Source: Salinimicrobium sediminis
GTDB taxonomy: Bacteria > Bacteroidota > Bacteroidia > Flavobacteriales > Flavobacteriaceae
Direction of reading: 5' to 3'
Assembly: GCF_900215295.1 (NCBI RefSeq)
Contig: NZ_OCMF01000001.1
Location: 1,116,001 to 1,180,000, forward strand
DNA: 64,000 nt
The notes under the pieces are model-generated. The model saw only the letters and a program-made list of their open reading frames with translations, was not told the origin of the DNA and searched no databases. The position numbers were made by a program, and so were the translations under genes. Each line of letters begins with the position of its first letter. Within the stretch, counting starts at the first letter, position 1. Positions 42,803-52,061 of the stretch are shown here, piece by piece.

Positions 42803-43798
42803 TTATTTAGTAAGTTCTTCAAGTTCTTTTTTGGAAATATTCAACAGGCCCGAGGCCGGTAATCTTCTGGTCATTTCTTTCCAGTTGGGATCTGCTTTAA
42901 AAATAGCTTCAAAAAGTGGTTTTGCTTCGTCCATTCTTCCGCTATTCGCCAGGGCAACTGCTGTCCAATATTTCATTTCAAGATTTTCGGGGAACAATTC
43001 CATTGCACCTCCATATTCCTCCAAAGCTTTTTCAACATTGGCTGCTTCCATGGCGAGATCGCCGCGGTTCATAAATTCATAGGCACGGGCAACCTTTAGC
43101 AGGCGCTCCAGCTCTACAAGTGGTTCGGCATGATCATCTACCCGCAGGTCGATCTTCTTTTCCTCCCACGGATGCTCTACTTCTTCGGCACCTACAACAA
43201 TAAGTGCGGCGGATTGTTTTCCGCGGATATCCCCACCGGCAGCTTCCGCAGCCTGTAAAACCTTCAGCACGCGTTCTGCCAAGGGCAGATTTTCATGTTC
43301 CAAAAATGCCTTTTTCATGGCGGGAACAACTTTATCATTCAGCATCATATTAGCCTGTACAGAAAAGTTTTCAGCAGCAAAATCTCCTGCAGCCTCCACA
43401 CATTTTTCTCCTGTATGCACGGCAGTTTCACCATTGGCATTCAAAAATGCAACCTGGCGGTATGCTTTCCCTTCATCAAGGGCTAGAAGTATAGTAAGTG
43501 CTTCTGCAGGAGCCAAGCCTTGTTCCATTAATTTTAATCCATTAGGACCATAAGCCGGATTTACAAAAGACTGGGTGGCGACCACGCCCACTCCTGCCTT
43601 TCCCCAGGAGACTATAGAGCCTACAGAGAACCAGTGGCTTTGCACCCCCACAGCCATTTCTCCCGTTTTTGCATCCCGGGCTACAATAGAATAGGTGTGG
43701 GCAAAAGGATCTTTCATGATCTCAGCAGTTTGAGCAGAAACCTTTGAGCTTAAAGGTAAACAGCAAAGCAAGACAAGAAATAGTCGCATATTTTCCAC
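42803..43798 (-). CDS. DUF1028 domain protein with C-terminal TPR-like region
   Basis: The 331-residue precursor has a signal peptide (about 1-22). The DUF1028 domain begins HTYSIVARDAKTGEMAVGVQSHWF and has GVVATQSFVNPAYGPNGL, a fold related to Ntn hydrolases. The C-terminal about 90 residues form TPR-like helices (YEFMNRGDLAMEAANVEKAL, MKYWTAVALANSGRMDEA). The substrate is unknown. It is followed closely by the repeat lipoprotein gene in a two-gene unit. Confidence 0.92.
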   Translation of the reverse strand: MENMRLFLVLLCCLPLSSKVSAQTAEIMKDPFAHTYSIVARDAKTGEMAVGVQSHWFSVGSIVSWGKAGVGVVATQSFVNPAYGPNGLKLMEQGLAPAEALTILLALDEGKAYRQVAFLNANGETAVHTGEKCVEAAGDFAAENFSVQANMMLNDKVVPAMKKAFLEHENLPLAERVLKVLQAAEAAGGDIRGKQSAALIVVGAEEVEHPWEEKKIDLRVDDHAEPLVELERLLKVARAYEFMNRGDLAMEAANVEKALEEYGGAMELFPENLEMKYWTAVALANSGRMDEAKPLFEAIFKADPNWKEMTRRLPASGLLNISKKELEELTK

Positions 43799-43901
43799 AG
43801 ATTAAGGTCTTTAAAAGTAAGAAATAATATTATACCTCAAATTCCTTATGCAGGGTGGCAAAAAAATGAGATTAATGACAAATAAACCGACTGGAAGTTT
43901 T

Positions 43902-43909
43902 TAAATTTG
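43902..43909 (+). promoter_or_regulatory. Candidate tRNA-Arg promoter -7 element
   Basis: TAAATTTG matches TAnnTTTG and ends 12 bases before the tRNA 5' end, as expected for a tRNA gene with a very short leader. Confidence 0.5.
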
Positions 43910-43921
43910 CATCCCTTAGTT

Positions 43922-43993
43922 GGCCTCGTAGTTCAATGGATAGAATAGTAGTTTCCTAAACTGTAGATCCAAGTTCGATTCTTGGCGAGGCTA
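43922..43993 (+). tRNA. tRNA-Arg (CCT)
   Basis: The acceptor GGCCTCG pairs with CGAGGCT (one G-U), followed by T8 A9. The anticodon stem GTAGT/ACTGT encloses the loop TTCCTAA with anticodon CCT, and the T arm is CCAAG-TTCGATT-CTTGG. CCA is not encoded. Confidence 0.93.
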
Positions 43994-44005
43994 CAAATAG
44001 CTATG

Positions 44006-44035
44006 AAAATGCCCTTTTTAAAAAGGGCATTTTTT
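44006..44035 (+). terminator. Terminator of tRNA-Arg
   Basis: AAAATGCCCTTTTT and AAAAAGGGCATTTT form a perfect inverted repeat with a following T-run, 12 bases past the tRNA. Confidence 0.8.
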
Positions 44036-44125
44036 CTTATTAAAGCTGTCATTTAATTACCGGCTGTTTAATTCTTTGAGGTGACTGCAGGAAATCTTTA
44101 TCTTTAAATACTCAAGCTATTTGGT

Positions 44126-44710
44126 GTGCAGGAAACCTTGATCAAAAATCTCAAAAGAGTTCTGGGAGAAGATATTCCGGAAGAGCTATACGAGCTTCTT
44201 CAGCAATACTCTTTCGAAAAATCCTTTGACAAGAAAGTACTACTTTCTGAAGCGGGCGCAGACTGCAAATACCAATATTTTATCCTGGAAGGCTCTGTCT
44301 ATTCCTATTACGTCAATGAGAAAGGAGATAAGAGCGTGATAGAACTGGCCATTGAAGAGTACTGGATCACCGATGCAGCGAGTTATTTTACCGGCAAACC
44401 TTCCGTAGCAAATATTAAAACCCTGGAACCCACGAGAGCACTATTGATCAACAGAGAGGATTATGATGCCCTTTGCTGTGCTCATCCGCTTTTTGACCGC
44501 TTCTTTCGTATTCTTATGCAAAATGCGCTGGCCTCGCTCCACGACCGGATATTAGGAACCATAAGTGAAGATGCCGAACACCGTTACAGGGAATTTTCAA
44601 GGTTACGTCCTTATTTCGTACAGAGAATTCCGCAATATCTTATTGCTTCTTATCTTGGTATCAAACCACAATCGTTGAGCAGGATTCGGAAAAACCTTTT
44701 TCAGAAGTAA
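44126..44710 (+). CDS. Crp/Fnr family regulator
   Basis: The 194-residue protein has an N-terminal cyclic-nucleotide-binding-like beta roll (about 15-115, with KVLLSEAGADCKYQYFILEGSVYSYY) and a C-terminal HTH ending IPQYLIASYLGIKPQSLSRIRKN. It starts at GTG. The nucleotide-binding Arg/Glu signature is not conserved, as in many Bacteroidota homologs. It lies upstream of the YceI, dioxygenase and pirin genes and may control them; about 100 bases separate it from yceI. Confidence 0.9.
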   Translation: MQETLIKNLKRVLGEDIPEELYELLQQYSFEKSFDKKVLLSEAGADCKYQYFILEGSVYSYYVNEKGDKSVIELAIEEYWITDAASYFTGKPSVANIKTLEPTRALLINREDYDALCCAHPLFDRFFRILMQNALASLHDRILGTISEDAEHRYREFSRLRPYFVQRIPQYLIASYLGIKPQSLSRIRKNLFQK

Positions 44711-44810
44711 TTTGCTAATTCTGCTTTCTTAACATAGGTGAATCATTTTAGAGAAGGATTTGCTGAAATTTGCTTTGTAATTATTTGATTATCAATTTAA
44801 AATACAGGCG

Positions 44811-45353
44811 ATGGTAGCAGGAAATACAATTACATGGAAATTAGACCCGGCTCACAGTGAGCTTACCTTTAGGGTGAAACATTTGATGATAAGCCATGTA
44901 AAAGGGGAGTTTCAAAAATTTGACGGACAACTTATTTCTAAAGGAGAGGATTTCAACAAGGCAAAAATCAAGGCTACAGTAGATTCCCGTTCTATTTATA
45001 CCAATAACCCCGAGCGGGATGAGCATTTAAAAAGCATGGATTTTTTTGATGCAAACCTGTACAGAACATTGAAATTTAAGGGGACAAGTTTCGAAAAACT
45101 GGATGAGGAGAACTACAAATTAACCGGCCTGCTCAAAATTAAGGGCACTACCAAAGAGGTAGTATTGGAGGTGGACTATGGCGGAATAATGACCGATCCT
45201 GCCGGACAGGTCAAAGCCGGTTTTTCCGTCAGCGGAAAGATCAACCGTAAAGACTGGGGCCTCAAGTGGAACGCCGTGCTGGGAAACGGAGGCGTGCTGG
45301 TGAGTGATGAGGTGCGTATCAATGGAGAATTTCAATTTATTAAACAGGCATAA
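44811..45353 (+). CDS. YceI family protein
   Basis: The 180-residue protein has the lipocalin-like YceI pattern: TWKLDPAHSELTFRVKHLMISHVKGEF at the start, DEHLKSMDFFDANLYRTLKFKG in the middle and SGKINRKDWGLKWNAVLGNGGVLVSDEV near the end. YceI proteins bind isoprenoid or amphiphilic ligands. No signal peptide is present, so this copy is cytosolic. It is 18 bases upstream of the ring-cleaving dioxygenase gene. Confidence 0.94.
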   Translation: MVAGNTITWKLDPAHSELTFRVKHLMISHVKGEFQKFDGQLISKGEDFNKAKIKATVDSRSIYTNNPERDEHLKSMDFFDANLYRTLKFKGTSFEKLDEENYKLTGLLKIKGTTKEVVLEVDYGGIMTDPAGQVKAGFSVSGKINRKDWGLKWNAVLGNGGVLVSDEVRINGEFQFIKQA

Positions 45354-45371
45354 TCTTTAAAAAGCATAATA

Positions 45372-46310
45372 ATGGAAAACAAAATATTAGGACTGCATCA
45401 CATCACTGCCATAGCGGGAGATGCACAGCGCAATTATGATTTTTACACCAAGATCCTGGGGCTGCGAATGGTGAAGAAAACAGTCAACTTTGATGACCCT
45501 CAAACCTATCATTTTTATTTTGGAGACGAGGTGGGAAGTCCGGGTACTATTCTTACTTTCTTTCCCTGGCCGGGAGCCAGACCGGGACAGGATGGAGCAG
45601 GAATGGCGACAGAAATTGGATATTCGGTACCTAAAGGCAGCCTGGAATTCTGGAAAGATCGCTTTGAGGAAAAGAATATAAGACACTTCCAGATCAGGGA
45701 AAGGTTTGGAGAAAGGCAATTGCCTTTTTTAGATCCCGATGGTTTGAAATTAACTTTAATAGAGGCTGCACATTCAGATGCTCGCAATGGTTATGAAACA
45801 GAATTGATTCCTTCCCAAAATGTGATCAAAGGTTTCCATGCAGTGACCCTCACTTTAAACTTTATAGAAGAAACCGCAGAGGTATTAACAGAGATCTTCG
45901 GGTATAAAAAGATTAAAACTGAAGGGAGTTTTTACCGCTATGGAACAGATGCCGTGGAAAATGCCGCTTTTGTAGACATTTTTATACTGCCCGATGCCTA
46001 TCGCGGAATAAATTCCAGGGGAACCAATCACCACGTGGCCTTTCGGGTGAAGAATGAAGAGGATCTCATGACGATGAGAGCGAAGGTGCTGGAAAAAGGT
46101 TTGCAGATCACCGAAAAGATCGACCGCAACTATTTCTATTCGCTGTACTTCAGAGAACCGGGAGGAGTGCTCTTTGAGATCGCGACAGATAATCCCGGGT
46201 TTGCCATAGATGAAACCGTGGAGGAGCTTGGTAACAATCTGGTTTTACCCGCAAGATATGAAGCTGCGAGGGCGCAGATTGAAAGAGCTTTACCTGAGTT
46301 AAAACATTAA
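45372..46310 (+). CDS. Ring-cleaving dioxygenase (VOC/MhqO-like)
   Basis: The 312-residue protein has two glyoxalase/VOC modules. The first starts LGLHHITAIAGDAQRNYDFYTKILGLRMVKKTVNFDDP. Metal-ligand candidates are H in GLHHIT, H in TNHHVAFRV and E in GVLFEIATDNPGF. It matches MhqO/MhqA proteins, which detoxify hydroquinones and quinones. Its place next to YceI and pirin genes fits a quinone or electrophile stress unit; the natural substrate is not known. Confidence 0.93.
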   Translation: MENKILGLHHITAIAGDAQRNYDFYTKILGLRMVKKTVNFDDPQTYHFYFGDEVGSPGTILTFFPWPGARPGQDGAGMATEIGYSVPKGSLEFWKDRFEEKNIRHFQIRERFGERQLPFLDPDGLKLTLIEAAHSDARNGYETELIPSQNVIKGFHAVTLTLNFIEETAEVLTEIFGYKKIKTEGSFYRYGTDAVENAAFVDIFILPDAYRGINSRGTNHHVAFRVKNEEDLMTMRAKVLEKGLQITEKIDRNYFYSLYFREPGGVLFEIATDNPGFAIDETVEELGNNLVLPARYEAARAQIERALPELKH

Positions 46311-46415
46311 ATTGTAATAGAAGATATAAGGCTTAAGAAAAATTAGGTCTATTCTGATAAATACTCCGAATCGCTGGTCAATTCAGCTTTTCATCAAGCA
46401 TAAAAACCTGATCAT

Positions 46416-47330
46416 ATGGTAAAACTGGTAATTGATGCCCGGCAGGCTTCCCTTGGGGAAGGAATGAAGGTGAAGCGCATCCTGCCTTTCAGAAAGAAAA
46501 GAATGGTTGGCCCTTTTATTTTCATGGATCACGGCGGCCCCGTGGATCTTCGGCCGGGCCTGAAGAAATCCATGGATGTGCTGCCTCATCCGCATATTGG
46601 TCTTTCTACTGTAAGCTATCTGTTTAGCGGAGAATTGGTCCATAGGGACAGCCTGGGAGTAAAACAGGTGATCAAACCGGGAGAGGTCAACTGGATGACT
46701 GCCGGTAGGGGAATTTCTCATTCCGAGCGCTTTGAAGACCCGGGGATCCTGGCACAAAATTCCCTGGAATTGATCCAGACCTGGGTGGCCCTGCCGGAAA
46801 AACATGAAGAAGATGCGCCTTCTTTTGAGAATTATAAACCCGAAAACTTACCTGTATTTACAGATAAAGGTATTTGGATGCGGTTGATTGCGGGAGATGC
46901 CTTTGGGTTGAGGAATGATGTTGCCACGCTTTCTCCCATGTTCTACCTGCACGTAAAACTTCAGAAAGATGCCGTTTTTGGTCTTCCTGAGAAGCACAGC
47001 GAGCGTGCTATCTACATTGCAAAAGGTAAATTAGAGGTATCGGGTGGGATTTTTTCCGCAGGACAAATGCTTGTCTTCTACAAGAACAATGATCCAATTA
47101 TTAAGGCTAAGGAACCTGCAGAATTAATAGTGCTGGGAGGGGAGCCCCTGGGAGAACGTTTTATCTGGTGGAACTTCGTTTCTTCAAGGAAAGAACGTAT
47201 TGAACAGGCAAAGGAAGACTGGAAGCAGGGGAGAATACTTTTGCCGCCAACAGATAACCGGGAATTCATTCCATTGCCCGAAGATCCATTCAGGAAAAAG
47301 GAAGATCCGTCGCCGGAACCTTTATCCTAA
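46416..47330 (+). CDS. Pirin family protein
   Basis: The 304-residue bicupin protein has the pirin N-terminal block with MVGPFIFMDHGGP, PHPHIGLSTVSYLFSGEL, VNWMTAGRGISHSER, giving the metal ligands H (PHPH), H (ISHSE) and E. Some pirins act as quercetinases or redox sensors. The 105-base gap from the dioxygenase gene allows co-transcription. Confidence 0.93.
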   Translation: MVKLVIDARQASLGEGMKVKRILPFRKKRMVGPFIFMDHGGPVDLRPGLKKSMDVLPHPHIGLSTVSYLFSGELVHRDSLGVKQVIKPGEVNWMTAGRGISHSERFEDPGILAQNSLELIQTWVALPEKHEEDAPSFENYKPENLPVFTDKGIWMRLIAGDAFGLRNDVATLSPMFYLHVKLQKDAVFGLPEKHSERAIYIAKGKLEVSGGIFSAGQMLVFYKNNDPIIKAKEPAELIVLGGEPLGERFIWWNFVSSRKERIEQAKEDWKQGRILLPPTDNREFIPLPEDPFRKKEDPSPEPLS

Positions 47331-47374
47331 TCCTTTCTTTCAATACCCGAAAAAAGGCAGATCTTCAATTATTC

Positions 47375-47788
47375 CTAATGAGGCAACTTATGCCGCAGGA
47401 GGCCATAAATATAAGTTCCTATTAATGCTCCTAAAAGTGTTACCAGGATGGGTAGATAACCCGCCCCAATAAGCGTATAAATTGGTCCTGGGCAGGATCC
47501 CGCCAGGGCCCATCCTAAACCAAAAAGGATTCCTCCATACATATACCGGCTAAAACTTTTGGTCTTAGGATTAAATTTTATGGGTTCTCCGTCAAACGAC
47601 TTCAGCTTATATTTTTTGATGAGCCAGGTTCCCACGATTCCGAGGCTCAGGGCAGAGCCCATAATGCCATACATGTGGAAAGACTGGAATTGAAACATTT
47701 CATAAATGCGAAACCAGGAAGCGGCTTCACTTTTAAACATCACAATCCCGAAGATGACCCCTATGATTAAAAAATTTAAATATTTCAT
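47375..47788 (-). CDS. YeeE/YedE-type membrane protein, second half (DUF6691-like)
   Basis: The 137-residue protein has four membrane helices and the pore-lining Cys motif GSCPGPIYTLIGAG. It is the shorter partner of a split YeeE/YedE transporter, with the other half encoded four bases upstream. YeeE-type proteins import thiosulfate or related sulfur species; the split form is common in Bacteroidota and other bacteria. Confidence 0.88.
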   Translation of the reverse strand: MKYLNFLIIGVIFGIVMFKSEAASWFRIYEMFQFQSFHMYGIMGSALSLGIVGTWLIKKYKLKSFDGEPIKFNPKTKSFSRYMYGGILFGLGWALAGSCPGPIYTLIGAGYLPILVTLLGALIGTYIYGLLRHKLPH

Positions 47789-47791
47789 GCT

Positions 47792-48358
47792 TTAGAAGAT
47801 TAAGGGAAACATTAGGTGAACCATGATGAGACCTCCAAGAAAGAATCCCACAACAGCAATAAGAGAAGGTAACTGCAGGTTACTGAGGCCGGTAATGGCG
47901 TGTCCCGAGGTGCATCCGCCGGCATATCTTGCTCCAAAGCCTATTAAAATACCTCCCACAAGTAAGATCGCCAGGGATTTGGGATCTGTAAACGCCCCGT
48001 TGGCAAAAAGTTCATCTGGCAAATAGGCTTCCCCTGCACTTTCAAAACCCAGGGTCCTAAGAGTGTCCACAGTTTCGGGAGCAATATCTACGGAAGTGTC
48101 TCCGCTCAGGAAATTTGCAGCAAGAAATCCCCCAATGACCGCACCGGCAACCACGATCAGATTCCAACGCTTTGTTCTCCAGTCAAAGGCAAAATAATCT
48201 ATTCTTTTTCCCGCACCACCCATGGCGCACATGGTTTCAAGATTAGATGACATTCCAAAGGTCTTTCCTCCAAACAAAAGCAGGAACAGAATTCCTGCAA
48301 TCAAGGGTCCTCCCACATACCACGGCCAAGGTTCTAAGATCCAATCCATAACTATCAT
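47792..48358 (-). CDS. YeeE/YedE thiosulfate-transporter family protein, first half
   Basis: The protein of about 188 residues has five to six membrane helices and the family motif [19 protein letters not shown], whose Cys lines the sulfur path. I chose the ATG at 48358. A longer frame from 48406 would include a TTATTTTG promoter-like word. It is co-transcribed with the DUF6691-like half downstream. No rhodanese, MBL or sulfite exporter gene is adjacent, unlike many such loci. Confidence 0.9.
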   Translation of the reverse strand: MIVMDWILEPWPWYVGGPLIAGILFLLLFGGKTFGMSSNLETMCAMGGAGKRIDYFAFDWRTKRWNLIVVAGAVIGGFLAANFLSGDTSVDIAPETVDTLRTLGFESAGEAYLPDELFANGAFTDPKSLAILLVGGILIGFGARYAGGCTSGHAITGLSNLQLPSLIAVVGFFLGGLIMVHLMFPLIF

Positions 48359-48648
48359 TTTAAAGGCTGCAAAATAAGCAGGTTTTTGGTCCGGGGGCAA
48401 TATCATAGGTCACAATCTTTATCTCTTTATTGAATTTTTCAAATCATGACATCTTCAAATTTTTAGATTTTGTATTTGAAGTTCTCAAAAAACGAATTTG
48501 TGTTCATTGGTTTTTGATCATTGTTAATTAAGAATAACCGACAGATCCGCAGATATTTTTTTAATCACTCATACTCCTTTTCTTTCATCCTGAAATTTTC
48601 AAATCATCCCACCTCCAAATCTGAATAACATCTATCTTTATCTTTGAT

Positions 48649-49215
48649 ATGATCAACGAGAAATACTTTGAGAATTTTCCGAAGCTGCAAACGGAGAGAC
48701 TCTTCCTTCGGAAGCAGGAGCTGAAAGATGCGGCCAACCTGCAGTTATTGCGTTCCAATGAGCAGGTCATGACCTACATGGATTCAGACCCTCATCCCGA
48801 TGTGCAGACTTCTGAAGCTTTTATCGCCAAAAACCTAAAAAGCTATCAACAAAAGAAAGGATTCTTCTGGGTGATCATAGCTGCTCAAACCGGCAACTAT
48901 TTGGGAGATATCATCCTGCGCAAGATAGACAGGAGCAACGCCAGGGCAGAGATAGGCTACACGCTCCTGCCCGAATTCTGGGGCCGGGGTTATATGAAAG
49001 AAGCCATGCGTGCGGTCATTTCTTTTGGGTTCAAAGATTTGGGTCTCCACAGCATTGAGGCAAATATTAATCCCGCCAACATCAGCTCCCGGGAACTCCT
49101 GCTAAAAACGGGCTTTGTAAAGGAAGCTTATTTTAGAGAGAATTATTACTACAACGGAAGGTTCCTGGATACGGAGATCTATTCTCTGTTGGAGAAGAAT
49201 TTTAATTTTAATTAA
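48649..49215 (+). CDS. GNAT family N-acetyltransferase (RimJ/RimL-like)
   Basis: The 188-residue enzyme has LQTERLFLRKQELKDA near the start, GDIILRKIDRSNARAEIGYTLLPEFWGRGYMKEA with the acetyl-CoA loop GRGYMKEA, and SIEANINPANISSRELLLKTGFVKE. It would acetylate a protein or small-molecule amine. The -7-like words TATCTTTA (48633-48640) and TATCTTTG (48639-48646) lie directly before its ATG, hinting at a leaderless message. Confidence 0.92.
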   Translation: MINEKYFENFPKLQTERLFLRKQELKDAANLQLLRSNEQVMTYMDSDPHPDVQTSEAFIAKNLKSYQQKKGFFWVIIAAQTGNYLGDIILRKIDRSNARAEIGYTLLPEFWGRGYMKEAMRAVISFGFKDLGLHSIEANINPANISSRELLLKTGFVKEAYFRENYYYNGRFLDTEIYSLLEKNFNFN

Positions 49216-49235
49216 AACAGTTAATTTTCAGAGGC

Positions 49236-49964
49236 GTGAGTAATTTTTTTTCTTCAATTTTCTTTTTTATCCTTTGTATCTCACAGGGTTCGGCACAAAT
49301 CGTTTTTGAAAATGATGAACTGAAAATCGAGCAGATAAGCAAACATGCTTACCGGCATATCTCCTTTCTGGATACTAAAGAATATGGAAAAGTTGCCTCT
49401 AATGGAGTGCTTTATTTAAATAATAATGAAGCCCTGGTTTATGACACTCCGGTAAATGATCATGCGGCTTCTTACCTGATCGGCTGGATAGAAAAGCATC
49501 AGAAAAGTAAGATTAAAGCTGTGGTGGTCACCCACTTTCATGAAGATTGCCTGGGAGGATTAGAGGAATTTCATAAGAACGGGATCCCTTCTTACTCCAC
49601 AACCTTAACTAAGGAGCTGGCACAAAAGAATAATTACTCAGTCCCTCAGAATATTTTTACCAAAAGTCTGGAAATTCATATAGGTGGAATTACAACTGCT
49701 ACTGAATTTTTAGGAGCCGGACACACGCTTGATAATGCGGTGGGGTTTATTCCATCCGAAAAGGTGTTTTTCGGGGGCTGTTTAGTAAAAGCCGCCGGCT
49801 CCGGAAAAGGTAATCTGGCAGATGCCGATGTAGGGGAATGGGCAGAGACTGTGAAAAGGATTAAGCTCAGATTTCCTGATGTAAAAGTTGTGGTGCCGGG
49901 ACATGGAAGTCCTGGCGGACCGGAGTTGCTCGATTATACTATAGAATTATTCCGGAATCCATAA
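49236..49964 (+). CDS. Subclass B1 metallo-beta-lactamase
   Basis: The 242-residue precursor has a signal peptide (about 1-20, ending GSAQ) and starts at GTG. All B1 zinc ligands are present: H100, H102 and H163 (THFHEDC, GAGHTLDN) for zinc 1, and D104, C182 and H223 (GGCLVK, VPGHG) for zinc 2. K185 after the Cys and N193 (KGNLADADV) match substrate-binding positions of B1 enzymes. HFHEDCLGG and FGGCLVK resemble CfiA/CcrA of Bacteroides. It is predicted to hydrolyse beta-lactams, including carbapenems, in the periplasm. It is 20 bases downstream of the GNAT gene. No mobile element is adjacent. Confidence 0.92.
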   Translation: MSNFFSSIFFFILCISQGSAQIVFENDELKIEQISKHAYRHISFLDTKEYGKVASNGVLYLNNNEALVYDTPVNDHAASYLIGWIEKHQKSKIKAVVVTHFHEDCLGGLEEFHKNGIPSYSTTLTKELAQKNNYSVPQNIFTKSLEIHIGGITTATEFLGAGHTLDNAVGFIPSEKVFFGGCLVKAAGSGKGNLADADVGEWAETVKRIKLRFPDVKVVVPGHGSPGGPELLDYTIELFRNP

Positions 49965-50485
49965 TCTCTGGTAGAAATTTGTTGCCTGACCACCATGGAT
50001 TTCCCGAAAGATTTCACAGGAAAGCAGAGGTGACAAAGCCTTTTTTAGTCTGTAAATTTTTCACTTGATTCAATAAAAATTTTTGACGCAAAGCTTGCAA
50101 GGCTCTACCGCGAAGGGCGCAGAGATCTTTTCTTCATTAATTATTGATCATTCCCGATTGGAAAAGCTGCCCGCAGATCTCGCAGACTTCTGACCACTTT
50201 ACCGAAAGTTCTTAGTTTTCCTGAAAGAATTTTACTTCATCCTGCCTGACATTTGTCATGGTGCTAAAATTTTAGCTGCCGTATCTTAATTGAGCATTTC
50301 AAATCCCGACTGTTCTGAAAAATGGGTTTCCTTTTTTTCGGTGTCCTTAGGATTAATGCTCATGATCGACACGACCCATTCGGAATTTTTATCCAGGGAG
50401 GCCGTGGATGAAAATAAATGTATCTCTGTATGGAAAAGGGTCTGACCCTGAATAAAATGGATTACTAAAATATAAACAGGATAAA
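49965..50485. other. Intergenic region with degenerate repeats, no gene seen
   Basis: The 521 bases contain a decayed copy of the GACGCAAAG...GCAAGG...GCGCAGAGAT repeat (about 50094-50135), a CCCGCAGATCTCGCAGACTTCTGACCAC stretch (50170-50198) and no supported reading frame. Both parts recur near 56.0 and 58.7 kb. Confidence 0.6.
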
Positions 50486-51169
50486 ATGCTGTTTAGGATA
50501 ATTATACTACTGGTGGTTTTTCCATTGATCACTTCTTGTGATAGTATTTCTGTATCGACACCTCAACCTGTGGATTCAAAAAATATAATGAATTTCCCCA
50601 GGGATTATAGAGGAACCTGGACTTGTGAAGGCAACACTGTAACTATAGGAAAGGATTTTTATGAATACAGTGAGGTTTTTGATGTTAAGATTCCAAAACA
50701 GCTTGTCGATACTTCTTCTTCCTATCTCCTAAAGAATAACAAGATTTACTATGTCGACAGGTGGAAACAGGAGTTAGGAGAAGGATTTCCATACATGATA
50801 GAAAATGATACCATTTACTATACAGAGCGTACAGTAAGTGAAACAACTCTTGGACAAAATGCTTTTTTAAGAAGAGTGAAGAAAAATTACATTTTGAATG
50901 TCAAACAGGAGAATCAATGGTGGCAACTGGCATTGATCGAAAAAAATAAAGGAGGAGAAATAATAATAAGGATCCAGAATTTAGAGGAGCTCGATAGATT
51001 CTCTAATCACACTCATATTCATACCTTATCAGGTAAATATGACAGGTCCGAGTTTATTGAAGCCAATTGGACAAGAAAGGATCTTTCAGATATGTTGAAT
51101 AATGGGATGTTCTCGGACACCTTATTAGTACTGGAGCCAAACAACAAGATCCGGTGTGATGATTTCTAA
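50486..51169 (+). CDS. Hypothetical lipoprotein
   Basis: The 227-residue protein has a lipoprotein signal peptide ending PLITSC (Cys18), then a Ser/Pro-rich linker. The mature region has NFPRDYRGTWTCEGNTVTIGKDFYEYSE, which reads like a lipocalin-like or copy-number-type beta domain, and a second half beginning NYILNVKQENQWWQLALIEK. No family is recognised. The DUF6064 gene follows in the same direction. Confidence 0.75.
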   Translation: MLFRIIILLVVFPLITSCDSISVSTPQPVDSKNIMNFPRDYRGTWTCEGNTVTIGKDFYEYSEVFDVKIPKQLVDTSSSYLLKNNKIYYVDRWKQELGEGFPYMIENDTIYYTERTVSETTLGQNAFLRRVKKNYILNVKQENQWWQLALIEKNKGGEIIIRIQNLEELDRFSNHTHIHTLSGKYDRSEFIEANWTRKDLSDMLNNGMFSDTLLVLEPNNKIRCDDF

Positions 51170-51223
51170 CCAATTGTCTTCGAATAAAGGGCTTCTTTGA
51201 GGAGAATCAGTAAATATGGGAAT

Positions 51224-51889
51224 ATGGAAACCCCATTCACAATAGAACAATTCTTTGAAGTATTCGGGAAATACAATACTGCAGTATTTCCGGCCCAATT
51301 CATTTTTATTGGATTAGGCTTTCTGGGTTTAGTTCTTATTCATAAACAAAAAAATAACAGCAATCATTTCATCACCGGCTTTCTCGCTTTTCTGTGGCTT
51401 TGGATTGGTTTTATCTACCATATAGGCTTCTTCACCTCGATCAATAAGGCCGCATATGGCTTTGGTGCCCTTTTCATTATTCAGGGTTTATTTTTTGTAA
51501 GAGAGTTTTTCAGAAGCAACCTCGAATTTAGATTGCAAAGGAACTCACGCACTTACCTCGGATACTTTTTTGTTCTTTTCGGGTTGATCCTTTATCCGCT
51601 AACCGGTTACCTGTTTGGGTCAGAATTCCATACTACAATTTCCCTCGGATTACCCTGCCCCACTACCATTCTCACCTTTGGATTCCTCATGCTAACCAAT
51701 AGCAAATTCCCCGGCTATCTTTTGATCATTCCCACTATCTGGGCAATTATAGGAACATTGGCTGCAGTAAATTTTGGCGTGTACCAGGATTTCCTAATGA
51801 TCATTGCAGCCGTTATTGCTGACCTGTACTTGCTGAAAAGGAAGAAAATGCCGGCTGTTTCAGCTGTAAATTATTCAAGAAAATCCTGA
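51224..51889 (+). CDS. DUF6064 family membrane protein
   Basis: The 221-residue protein begins METPFTIEQFFEVFGKYNTAVFPAQ, the DUF6064 signature, and has six or so membrane helices, with a conserved-looking LPCPTTILTFGFLML segment in the second half. The function is unknown. I chose the ATG at 51224 over a TTG at 51197, which would add nine residues without similarity to the family start. Confidence 0.88.
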   Translation: METPFTIEQFFEVFGKYNTAVFPAQFIFIGLGFLGLVLIHKQKNNSNHFITGFLAFLWLWIGFIYHIGFFTSINKAAYGFGALFIIQGLFFVREFFRSNLEFRLQRNSRTYLGYFFVLFGLILYPLTGYLFGSEFHTTISLGLPCPTTILTFGFLMLTNSKFPGYLLIIPTIWAIIGTLAAVNFGVYQDFLMIIAAVIADLYLLKRKKMPAVSAVNYSRKS

Positions 51890-51893
51890 AGCC

Positions 51894-52061
51894 ATGGAAG
51901 GGAAGATCAACAGAGAATGGCATACCTTACATAAGATGCCTAAAAACCCCGGTATGGATCAAAGGATCGCCTGGCACCTTGAACACGCACAGCACTGTGG
52001 CTGCCGAAAGATCGAAGGCAAACTGGCGGAGGAAATGAAGAAAAGAGGAATTAAATTCTGA
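51894..52061 (+). CDS. Small basic protein with MPKNP and HCxC motifs, 55 aa
   Basis: A 55-residue frame starts four bases after the DUF6064 stop. It reads MEGKINREWHTLHKMPKNPG followed by MDQRIAWHLEHAQHCGCRKI and a Lys-rich end. The ordered WH, HLEH, HCGC pattern and dense conserved-type residues suggest a real small protein, perhaps metal-binding. Similar small proteins occur in other bacteria as I recall, without known function. The tight spacing suggests an operon with the DUF6064 gene. Confidence 0.72.
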   Translation: MEGKINREWHTLHKMPKNPGMDQRIAWHLEHAQHCGCRKIEGKLAEEMKKRGIKF

